Shown: positions 24,800 through 36,500 of the stretch, one piece after another
Numbering within the stretch: the first letter of the stretch is position 1
Layout of the letters: each line of letters starts with the position of its first letter
Source of the DNA: Icerya purchasi
Lineage: Eukaryota > Arthropoda > Insecta > Hemiptera > Monophlebidae
Direction: 5' to 3'
Length of the DNA: 64,000 nucleotides
Assembly: GCA_039619475.1 (NCBI GenBank)
Contig: CM077116.1
Span: 456,939,576 to 457,003,575, forward strand
Program-made: the position numbers and the translations under genes
The notes under the pieces: generated by a model
The model's database searches: none
Told to the model about the DNA's origin: nothing
The model's input: only the letters and a program-made list of their open reading frames with translations

Positions 24800-25480
24800 G
24801 CGTGCAATTATCGAAATCTTTATTTTGTTCTTTATCATCCATTTAAATTTCCTTCTTCTTATATTTGCTTCGGTATACTTTCCACTAATTTTATCAATAC
24901 TTCTTCTTCCGCATTGTCTACGTTACCCCGTTAACTAACAGTTTCTACGAAATCACAACATACTTCTTCCCCATGTAGACATAACATGTTATGCAGAATA
25001 ATTTTAGGATCGAATGTTCTGAACCGGCTTGGAGTTTTTATCTACGTTACTTTTGTTTTTCTGGCATTGATCAATAATTCCTATCACGAGCCCATTTACA
25101 TGCATTATTCACATCTTTTTGTAGCAATTCCACATTAGAATATTCAAGTGCAATATCATTTGCATATACATGCAACTTTGAATTCTTAACATATCTGTGT
25201 GACGAATTTGTTTACATTAAAAATAGTACCGTTGCTAAAATTGTCCTTTGTCCCACTTCATAATTCTTCGTTCCCATATTACTACATTTATTTCCAATCT
25301 TTATCAAAAATTCCCTTTTACTTAAATAACTCCTAAACCAATTTAAATACTTCATTTTTATTTTTTGTTTTATCCATTCTTTGAATTAGTAAATTTCGGT
25401 TTCCCTGTTTAAGTCCATCATGCGTTCCAGATTTGACTGTTATTCTTTTATTTAAGGCTTATGGCTTCAAGTCTTTTTTT
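24800..25480 (-). pseudogene. CR1/Jockey-group LINE reverse transcriptase remnant
   Basis: On the - strand the order of RT boxes is preserved: a YLSKREFLIKIGN segment, then a degenerate stretch at the GVPQGS position, then LHVYANDIALEYSNVE (the YADD box reads YAND), then LLINARKTKV. Stops and frame changes are frequent. It resembles the RT of the younger element at 47469-49598 in layout and may be an old relative. Confidence 0.65.
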
Positions 25481-26289
25481 TTTTTTTTTTTGAAGCTGAC
25501 CGATCGCAGATTAGTTATATAAAAGAAATTCACGATTTGTTAATGAAAGCTTTTCAAAATATTGCTCCTACTGAATGATATGTTACTATTTTCGAATATT
25601 TGTTTTAATTTAATGTTTTTTTTTTTTTTTTTTTATCTTTAGGTTATGTAAATTATAAATTTATTATTTTCAAATAATTCAAATTCTTACTTTTGACTCT
25701 GCTGTAATGTTCTTAAATCCTCCGTTCATTTCAGCAATTTTTGATGCCTACTCGAAGATATTTTTTAGCCTATCATTTCCTTGTGAAACGTCTTTCACTC
25801 ACGTCCTCTACTCTTATCCTTTTTTTTAACTTAGCAACTGCCATTTTACATTTATGAAAATTCCTACCTTAGAGCTCTTACTTTTCCTCTACTTAGTTTA
25901 TTTTGGTCTTACACAATCTGCTTTAATACTCTTCTGTAGGTTGTATATTATACCTGGCATGATAAATTAAAAAGAATGACAAAAAAACTTCATCAATGGT
26001 TGGATGAGATTTAAAGTTAATCCAAATAATAATACAGCTAAAGAAATTTCTTCAAATGTATTTTATGCAGCGGTTACTAAAATTTAATTATCTAAAAAGC
26101 AAGAAACTTTTTTTATCTGTGTTAATGAAGAAACAAAAAATCACTTAGGCAACATATTAAGGTTAACTGCTATCACTAATAAGATGATCCACAATTAAGA
26201 TTAGTGGTGAAATTCGAATTAAAATGTTTATCTGAGAGTCCAGTATGAAAGAAATAATAATTAAAATTTACTAATATTGTCACATGGAA

Positions 26290-26460
26290 TGGCGATGAGT
26301 TAATCACTGAAAAAAAAATAACGATTTACAATACTATCTTTGAAACAATTTTGGAAACCTATCTATCCCCTAAGTACACCATCTGCCAATGTGATCATCT
26401 GGATGGTGCAGCATACGGTGGATCATCAGTTTCGATAAAGGAAAATATTATGCAAATATA
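26290..26460 (+). pseudogene. Jockey-type endonuclease fragment
   Basis: The + strand encodes YTICQCDHLDGAAYGGSSVS then IKENI, matching the conserved HPDGTAHGGSAIIIK box of Jockey endonucleases. Flanking sequence (25960-26560) has no other clear box. Confidence 0.6.
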
Positions 26461-27642
26461 AAATTAGTGAAGTACTGAAAACATATGGGCTAAGATGTAA
26501 ATTCGTTATAGCTATTTTGCAAAAATAATTGATAAGAGTACACGATTATTGATGTAACGAAAATTTCTAATCAGTACTTTTTTAACAAATTAACATTTTT
26601 AAAAGCCATTTTTATATTGAATGGTGTAAAAATATACTGGCCCATTTATTTCCTGTTCTTTAAATCTGGTATATGGAATTAGAGAAGTGTTGTCGCATGT
26701 AAGCGTTATCAAAACATTTTTACCCAAAAAGTATTTTGAAAAATGGAGAAATAATTTTGAATCAATAATTTGCATAAGATATATTTTAAACTAATAAAAC
26801 ACACACAAATATTTATATTATTTCATTTTATTAGAACCCAACGGAATGAAACAACGATAATGTTTCAGCTGTATGCGGATTCAAAAAGCACTGGAATTCA
26901 AACTTGAATATGTTAAGCTCTTCACTTTGACTTCTGTCACAAAGCTCAGTGCTCTTCCCACATTCTACTAAAATCTATGAAAATGATACAAGAAGTCTTA
27001 GACAGACTAATATTGAAGGGAGGTAATCAAAATGCAAAACTGAATTTAAATTTCTACAGATTCAATCTTCCACAACAGTGAATTTTATGACAATGATTAC
27101 ATTATGTAACTTAGAAAGCAAAAAAAGATTTTTACTCAATCAAAACATCTACGGTCACATTCTAATTGCAATTAACTTAAAAGAGAAAGAAAAAAAAAAA
27201 CATTTTACAACTATCATCCAGCTGAAATAGCTAAAACTGAACATTCGGGAAAAGGGACAAACATCAGAAACAGTTGTCATCATTAAATACATGATCACTC
27301 TTTACATACACATTTACATGCCCATATATACAACAATAACTACCAAACAATGGAATGAAGGGGGAAAAGATTAGTTCTAAAGACAAATATATTCCCTCAC
27401 CAATTACACATGTTACACTAATGATAAAAAATATGGAACAACGCCAAAAAATGGTAAAATACACATATAAAAGCCGTATATGTATGTTAAATTAATTACA
27501 AACTGTCCTGTTTTGAAAAAATCTTTTGTATCACCTGAATAAAGCCAGTTAAATTCTATGATTATTGTACAAATGGAAAAGTACAAGTGGGCGGAGTTTA
27601 AGTATTCGCCTACCGCAGCGTAGGTGTATATATTGTCCACCT
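26461..27642. other. No recognisable gene
   Basis: AT-rich unassigned sequence. Two overlapping - strand frames at 27264-27640 show no family features. Confidence 0.4.
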
Positions 27643-28170
27643 TGGTCGCGCATCACTTTCTAAACATCGTTGGCTGCTCGGTGATGAAATCCCCACCATG
27701 TAAAATTTACTGCGACGTTGCCAGTTTACGCGCGGAATTTTGAAACAGTTATAACTTTTTAAAAGATAGTTAGATAGCAACATAATAAATTAAAAATCAG
27801 CTATGTTATTAAATTAAAATGTCTTTATTTAACGAGATTTTATATTATCATTTTTAAAATTATTAATTAATTAATAAATATTAAAAAATTCTTATTATTC
27901 TAATTATTTTTCTAAATATTTGGCAACGTTGCGAACTAAATTTTACCTACAATTGTGGTCGCACAGTGAGGGAATCCCCGTGATTTCACGGTCTACTCAC
28001 AATAAAAAATTATTATAAAAAAAGCTAAAGTAATTACAATTATACAAATATTTTAGATCGACTTATGACATTTCAATACATGAATAGCTAAACTATTTTA
28101 TGTAAATTTTAAGTAGTTTGTTAAATATTTACATTAAAAAAAAAAGGCGGGGATTCCCTCATAGCGCGAC
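27643..28170. mobile_element. Candidate MITE with TTGGTCGCGC termini
   Basis: The left end starts TTGGTCGCGC and the right end is the inverse, GCGCGACCAA at about 28161-28170. A second block, GGGGATTCCCTCA, lies just inside the right end. Its inverse (TGAGGGAATCCCC, about 27967-27979) and a diverged version (TGATGAAATCCCC, about 27683) lie inside. GTAAAATTTA with CGTTGCCA (about 27707-27732) is also repeated in inverse at about 27920-27945. The element has no coding capacity. No clear target duplication is seen. Confidence 0.5.
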
Positions 28171-28282
28171 CAACGAAAGGTTAATTAAGATTTTATTCTT
28201 GTTTAATAAAATATTGAGCCTTTACAAATCATAAATTTTATTTTTCCTATAACTCATATCCTCTTTCTATTACCTTGCCCCT

Positions 28283-28370
28283 CCGGCTGGCGACTCATAT
28301 TGCCCCCCCCCCATCTTAAATCGTCGGCTGGCGACTTTTCTTGTCTCTCCCTGGCTCATCGGCTGACGAC
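28283..28370. repeat. Three spaced copies of GGCTGRCGAC
   Basis: CGGCTGGCGACT at 28284, CGGCTGGCGACT at 28325 and CGGCTGACGAC at 28360 lie 35-41 bp apart in a pyrimidine-rich stretch containing a 10-bp C run (28303-28312). Confidence 0.7.
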
Positions 28371-29143
28371 GCCCTTGAATATCTGACTGGTCTTCAATCA
28401 TCTTAGCTTGTAATCATTATTTTAATGGCAAAACAAACTATCACCTTTTACTACAAATTTGAGTTTCATGGATTTTGTAATTTATTTTCAAGGCGAAAGA
28501 AAAGCTTAAAAGCTTCCTTCTTAAAAGTGCAATCTTATAAAACAAATCATGTTCTACTCTTTGGGCTAAAATTTTTTAGCACAGACATTTTGTAGTAAAT
28601 ATATAAAATTTTGATTTATTGGCTGTAACTTCACTTTACTGGTAATGAAAATTAAGTTTAAGTTTACAATGTAATTTATTTAACATACATTTCCACAAAT
28701 TTATACGATTAATTCTAATAGCATAGTTTCGAATAAATGTGAAACACCCTAATGTACGGTTAGAACATACATGTTATTAATTAAAAACGAAACAAACATT
28801 TCAATGATTTTGTTAATTGTTCGATTTAACAATAATTTTAATTCAAATTTTTAAATGCAATGTGTCGAAAACCTGAATCGATAAACTTCCGATATTTATG
28901 TATTGTTTATATTTACAAAATGTGATTACCGTATCATTAACGAGTTCTCTTTTTCATCAGCTGATTAATAAATAATTCAGGATTAGTATGTGTTCGGAGA
29001 TTATATGCTGTTGTTTGTGAGTTTTGTTACGAAGTTGCCTTGTCAATATCTTTTCGTTTTTAAGAATTTATAAATGATATTTAAAATTAGAATTGTTTTG
29101 TTAATTTATTTTGTGACATGATTTAACATTTTTGATTTTTCAG
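28371..29143. other. GNPAT upstream region, no gene
   Basis: AT-rich sequence between a candidate MITE region and the GNPAT leader. No TATA box with a convincing initiator, and no reading frame of interest, can be singled out. The promoter is expected here by position only. Confidence 0.4.
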
Positions 29144-29181
29144 TTTGATTTGCATTAGAAGTACAAGTATAGTTAAACAAA
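29144..29181 (+). other. GNPAT: GNPAT 5' leader with possible upstream splice acceptor
   Basis: A pyrimidine-rich acceptor-like tract (ttttgatttttcag, ending at 29143) lies 38 bp before the start codon, so the leader may be spliced to an upstream noncoding exon. A gtgagt at about 29016 could be its donor. Transcript data would decide; this is inference. Confidence 0.4.
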
Positions 29182-29352
29182 ATGGAATCTTTAAAAGAAA
29201 TATTAGAAAGGCGAAGATTATCCAGTGATATAAAGTGGGCAACAAAAACATATATTCCAGCGTTGAGTCAAACATCAAAAAAAGTTTGTGATCCTGGAAT
29301 TTATCAGTTTCATGTCTTAAATGACGCTGCTCTTACGAGATACTTACGGGAG
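29182..29352 (+). CDS. GNPAT: GNPAT exon 1 (codons 1-57)
   Basis: This exon runs from ATG to the donor gtattg at 29353 and ends in phase 0. It encodes the N-terminus, which begins [12 protein letters not shown]. The local context AAAATGG is a good start context. The region is poorly conserved across the family, so it is assigned by frame continuity with exon 2. Confidence 0.85.
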
Positions 29353-29866
29353 GTATTGTAAACTTTTGGCTACGTAGTATATTAAAAATGTTGAATTATA
29401 TAGCTTTACTGAAAATAATAATTGTTCTTTTTTTTTTTATTATATTTCTAAATAGTTCAGTAAAACATCTGGAATATCTATGGTTGACTTATATGTTCTA
29501 GCGGAGAACATACTCAGAGAGATTGGATACAATCGAGATACAAAGACTATTAGAATGATTGGTATAGTTGTTCTGAAAATAATGAAAAGAATTTTACATA
29601 AGATTTATTTAGCCGAATCAAATTTATTAGAGGTAAGAATAAATAAAACGAAATTCACACTTTAATAAGTTATTACATATTATTTAATGTTAGAAGTTTA
29701 CGTTGGGCATATTTAATTTCGTTTGAGATAACATTATATAAAATATATAACTATGAACGTTGGCGAAATGACCGTTATATAATTGTACTGGAGTAATTGA
29801 CAAGTTGTCTTGCCGCATGAACAATATTTGAAGAAGAGAACATAATTACATATTATTACTTAGCAC

Positions 29867-29897
<31 letters not shown>

Positions 29898-30478
29898 GTT
29901 ACGGTAAATGTGTATAATCGGGTAATTGTATAGAATCGCCAATATTGAAAAGCAAGTTCGGTAAATGTATGAAATTTCATAGAATAACCGGTGATTCTAT
30001 ATATTCACCAGAGATGCCTGGTAATTGTATAAAATAACGCATAATGGAGGACAGGGATATGAGCGTTGTACGTACAAGACGGAGTGCCAAAGTAACAGAT
30101 GTTTCCGTATAAGTAAAGGCCGCTTGTGCAGTTTAAAATGCCATTCCAGTCTTTCTTGTGCCAACAAATGATAATTCAACATGATCGTAGGTGAGTTTGC
30201 GTAAATTTCATGTACTTACTAATAATAGAAGAATATCACCTCTTTTCCAATACTTCGGCTTTACACTTCAACTTAATATATACATAGCCAGCGTCACCAG
30301 TGCCTTCTCATTTTTTATGCGTTATTTCATAGAATTACCAAGCATCTCTGGTGAATATATAGAATCACCGGTTATTCTATGAAATTTCATACATTTACAG
30401 AACTTGCTTTTCGATATTGGCAATTCTATATAATCTCCGTTTTTTTTTATAGAATCACCAATTACACACATTTACCGT

Positions 30479-30557
<79 letters not shown>

Positions 30558-33500
30558 ATTGGCATCGTTTAATAGCAAGAAAGCGAAACTAAGAACAGAT
30601 ATCCAATATTAATTTACTGATAAATGTATTGGAAGAGTCGATTGAGCATTTCTTTTTTCCCCTTTAAATTTAAAGGTACCTCTTGTTTATTAAAAATGAA
30701 ATATTTAAAAAAAATATTCGAAATCAATTTCTGAGTATGCTTTTTTTACTTTTTAAGTTTGAGAACTAGCTTAAGGTAAAGAATTTAAGTGATTAATGAT
30801 AAATTCTTTAGTATTTATAACTTGAATTTGAAATATAGTCGTCACTTCTGTTCATTTTAAAATTACATTTTTCGTAAAAGTAATTGTTGCGATACTTTAA
30901 AACGCAATAAAATCGTTTTGCATGCAGTTGTTTCCTCTTTTACTGTTGCAAGCTTCATGATTCTACAGTCTTTATTTCAAAAATCATTATTCAAATTTTC
31001 AACCCTTAAAGAAAACAGTATTTTTCATGTTCTCTAAATTACACTTTAGATTCAAACTTCTAAGTTACATTAATCATCTTGGTTATCAGATTATTTTCAG
31101 CACCTAAATTCATGTATTACTGTTTCATGTTATTCTCTTTATATTTTACCATGATTCTTTCTTTCTATTTATTTTTCGCGTTTTCTGCTTATTTTTTCTG
31201 TTGTTTCTACGTTAAAAAAGAAAAGTAATTACGGCCCGTAACTAGAACAAAAAAAACGTAAAGTTAAAAATTAATACCTATTAGATTTCACGACTCTATA
31301 GAATTCTGCAAATGATAATAAAAGGGAAAAAACTTCATTATCCAGGATCCATATATCTTGTTCTCTGAGTTTTCACTGATAACTGCTTTTAAATATAATC
31401 TTTTTTATCGAATTTTTTCAATAAACGATTCGGATTATTCTTGTTCACAGCGCCAATGAGATGAAGGGAGGTTTTGGCAATTAATCACATACTACACAGA
31501 AGTAACCGTAGGTTTTCTAATTTACTATTTTAGTAGTTGGCGCTACAGTATTAGTTTAAAACTTTTTGTTGTTAGAAAAGATTCGTACTCAGTTCGATCA
31601 TCGGCATCTTTTAGTTCACTCTGGTGTTTCGGATGCACTTAAAATTATCTGCCGAAGAGACTTTAACCGCACGTTTATTTTACGTGTGTCGTCTGCTGTT
31701 TACGTTTTGTTTCTAATTTACTTATTAGCTTCATTTGATCATAAGGCTTTGTTTTTAAAATCATCATTTATAATTCTTTGTTTTGCATAAAATTAAATAT
31801 TACCAATGCACATTTTATTAGTATTGACTAATTTTTAAAATAATTTTGAGTTTTCCTCAAGAAGAAGGTACATATTGTAAAATGACTGTAAATTAATACC
31901 AATCGGGAAATGGTAAATACAAATGTTTTATAAAAATATAGTCGGCCTTTTTTTACAAAAATTATTTCCCATTCACAAATGCTGTCCCGAAGAAGCATCA
32001 CTTTAGCTATTTAAGGTAAAATTTTAGATAAGCTATTGTGTAAATATGCGAAGCATCTGCGTGTACACAATTTCATTGTAATCTATTTAACCGTTCAAGC
32101 ATTAATGTGTGTAGAAAGTTAATGTGTTAACGGTAATTTTTATTATATTGGTAGAATAACGAAACATTACCGTTTCGAAAAATGAAATAAATGAAATGTG
32201 TTATCATTTATTTTTATATTAATTAGATAAGAAATAAAATGGGAAATAATCCAGTAGTGTTCTTGCCAACCCATCGAAGCTATGCAGATTTTATTCTTAT
32301 GGCTTACCTAAGTTACGAATACAATGTGGAAATACCTGCTGTTGTTGCTGGAATGGGTACGTATTACGTCTATGTAAATATTTTTTGACCTCTTTTCTCT
32401 GATCTATGTAGGAAATTATGATTTTTCACCTTTTTTTTTTTCTGTTTACCCGTGTCTCTGCATTGTTTATTGATACTTATTCGGTGACGTATTTGCAGGT
32501 AGGGAGAAAAATAACGATTGGGTTATTTTAACATGTTTTATTACACGCGAAGGTGATAAATATTTGAAGGACGAGTACTTCTTTTCCCATTAACTTGTTT
32601 TCGAAAATGCGTTATTATCCAATTATTCGATATTTTCATTAAAAAAAAAAAAAAAAAAAAAAGTTGCTCGCCGAAAAAACGTCATTAATTAACTCTTTAC
32701 GTTTTAAATTACACCGAGTCACTTTAATAAAACTCACTTGACAAAAACTCTAAAGTTTTAAGCTCGACAATAAATAAATAACCTTCGTTATGCAAAGAAA
32801 AATAAAAATGAAATAACTTTTTTACATTTATATGTATTGAACCTTATTTAGAATTTAAACTTAGTCATTCAGTGCTCTCGAATCAGATAGCGCTAATAGT
32901 TAAACAAATAAATAGTGTAGCTCCGTGTGCATACACATTCGTTAATAAGTTATGGTTTATTTTTCTTATTTGGTTAGTTCATTTATATCCTTTAAATGAG
33001 TTTGATATGAATAATTGTGGAACTTACTATAACTGCAGAACTGTATACGAAGAAATGCATTAATAAAGTGAATCATATCAAAATAATAACATTTTAGATA
33101 TTTCAAACGAACATATTTTAATTATTTGGTTAGCGCCGTATATTCTTACATTAAACTATTATAAAAGCAGGTTACGCACGAATAATTTAAATACGTGAGT
33201 GCTCATTTGAAATTAAAAAGTTAAAATTGTTGCATGTAACGTAGTGTGACTGCTAAGAATGTTAGTTTTTTCCGTGACAAAACTATAAATTATCAGAAAA
33301 TTTTAATCGATTCGTGTCAATGTATTTATTTTTCATGTAGAAAATGAGAACGCTGTTTATTTCTGTAGACCCATGTCTCAACAAAAACAAAATATTGTAA
33401 AAATACAGTCAAGTTTGTCAACTTTAAATTCTACTTGTACAAAAATATTATACAATTAGCCATTTTATCAGTAAAAAAATATTGTGATATGAAAAATTAA

Positions 33501-36500
33501 GTGCTAAGTTTTTTATGAATTATATGTTCATCATCAGTTTGTATTTCCATTTTAATTATATATTTCTTAGATCCCTATTACTTTTTACACACTATAAAAA
33601 TTAATAACTAAATGTATTTAGTTAATACATTAATACTAAAAAAAATTTATTTAGATATTATTTGGTTTATTAATCTTGGCGGTGATAATTCAATCATTAT
33701 TTTTATGCGGTGTGTTAACATCGACAAGAATAATGAAACAAAATAATATCTAAATAAATTTTTTTCAGTATTAATGTATTAACTAAATATATTTAGTTAT
33801 TAATTTTTATAATGTGTAAAAAATAATAGGGATCTAAGAAATATTCAATTAAAATGAAAATACGAACTAATGATAAACATATAATTCTTAAAAAACTTGG
33901 CACTTAATTTTTAATATCACAATCTTTGTTTACTGATAAAATGGCTAATTGTATAATATTTTTGTACAAGTAGAATTTAAATCTGACAAACTTGGCTGTA
34001 TTTTTACAATATTTTGTTTTTGTTGAGGTATCACTATTTTTTGTATAACTTTTTATGTTTAGTAGGAACTATGCTGCAAAATTACATTTTTGAGAGTATA
34101 CTTACAAATTGAACTTTATGAGCCCATTTGGGTGTTTCTGTACAGAATTTACCAGAGTATTTACTTTACCACCTTTTGGAGTTTTTATATTTATATTGTT
34201 AATTGTCTAAGCTGAACAATAGTGTTGGCAAACAGAAATAAATATTGTTGATAATCTTTTTTGCGCTATTATATGATTGATGCTAGTTAACAGTATTACA
34301 CGATCTTTCTCCCGCTAAATCTTCATCTGTTGTCTTTACCCTTCGCCCTTTTGATCCTTCTTTGATTAGTCTTATCTTAAATGGGAGTCCAATTCCCCTT
34401 AAAACTTCTTTCGCTATTTAGGAATCACGGTCTTCTCTCCTTTCACGATCACATTAATCATCTGTATTTATCCTCTCTTGAAAAGCTCAATTTGTTAAAG
34501 GCTCTTTCTCATAGTAATTGGGAAGGTGATCTTTGTATCTTTGAGGGGGGGGGGGGCTCGCTGATATAGAGCATTGACTCATGTTCGATAAGAAAGAAAA
34601 GTATCAGTGAATTAATCATTTAGATTCGTATGCAGTCAACTATAGCACCAATGAAGGATACAAGGGGAGCGACAGCAGATAGCGAAGGAAAGAAGAGAAC
34701 AGATACAGCACTATAGGGAATAGGAATATTAAGTCTCAGAAGTTAAGAGTGGAGAAGTAAACGTTCAGACGACAGAGTGCAACAATCGAAAAGGATGTGA
34801 TTAGAATTACATTCGTGGATATCACTGGGAGGATGTATCAGACAGTAAGGAGAGTCTGAAAGTGAAACTCGAAAGCGAGATGAAGGAAGCAAGCCATGAT
34901 CGAAACGCAACCGACATAAAGAGGGAATAATGTAGTACTGCAAAGACGGAAATTGACGAAACCAAGGATTAACTGGAAGATACGGCTGAATAGAAAAATT
35001 TAAGAGGAAAATTGGTTAGAAAAGGAGGAAGGGTATGAGTCTGACCAAAACCTATAATGGAATTTTTTAGACAATTCAAGTAAATTATTAGCAGTGAACT
35101 TATTAATGGGAAGTCCACTAACAGCTGCACCTCGAGACAACTGATCAACTCTTTCATTTCCTTCTATACCAACATGGTCTGGAATCCAAAGGAACTCAAT
35201 CTGAATGTGGCAAGTTTGGAAAAGGTTATGGATAATCGAGCGAATACGAAGAATGATAGGATCACAAGAAGGATGAAGAAAAACATATGAGATAGTTTGT
35301 AAAACACTCTCAGCATCAGAGATGATTAGAAATTTATTATTGTCTCGTACTAGGGATATGTAAAGAATGGCTCTTAATATCGTAACAGACCCTGCAAAGA
35401 AAATAGAGCAAGTTGGAGAAAGTCTATAACCTTCAAAGTAGTTGTGAATAGAATATAGGAAGGATGCTCCAACACCGTGAATATCCTTCGATCCGTTAGT
35501 ATAAAGAAGAGAATGAAAAGGAAATAGAGAGTTAATAGTGTTAAAGAAATCTTGATTAGGTTGTGGAAGGTATTTAGAGTAAGGAGGCAACAAAGAAAAA
35601 TTAGGAGAAAAGAGAAAATCTGTAAAATGGAAGGTAAAGTAAGGAAGTTTGATGTGGGTTATAATTTCTGGAAGAGATTTGGCAAGTCGATTTGAGATAT
35701 GAGGAAAAAGGGGAATTTTTTTGGAAGTGAATTGCCAATTCTGAAGTACGGTGGAGTAGGACAAAATAAGTTTTGAAGGAGAAATTGAAAGACGCTTTAA
35801 AAGGAAGCGATAACCCAAGTGAGATCTACGAATTGGTAAAGGGGAAACATTACATTCAGCATGTATTTCAGAAATGGGAGTTAATTTGATTTAAGGGCTC
35901 CTAGACATAAACGAAGGAAGCAATTCTGGACCCGATCCAATATACAAAGGAGAGATCTGGAAGAGTTACCATAGATAAACGCTGTATCCTACTCATCCTG
36001 CCGGGATTACTGTTGCTTTGTTTATTACAATTCTTCCAGGTTTCTTCTTTCCAAATTAGATCGTATTCAAAATACCTGTCTTTGTCTCTGCCTTGGTGAC
36101 TTGATATCAACCCCAGTGGCGGCTATCCTTGCTGAATCCTATATCCCCCCTCTTTTCATTCATAAATCTTACTTGGGATATCGCTTCTTGATTAAGCGCC
36201 TGCCTGTTTATTCTTCTTCACTTATTTCATCTTACTATCCTATTCTTCACAAATGACGATTTGCCTCTAATAAAATTCCAATCTTATCCCCGATTTCTGC
36301 TCGTCTTCTTCAATTTTCGCCTTTTATTTATAGTCATGACAAGCTTGCCTATTTTTCTTTACCGTCCTGTTCTAGATCCGTTCCTCAATATATCGTCAGA
36401 ATTGAATTTTCCAATGTTATAAGTTCTCTTTTTCCTACACACACTACTATCTATACTGATCGTTCCAAAGAGCCAGGTGAAGTTGGTTCTGCTTTTGTTT

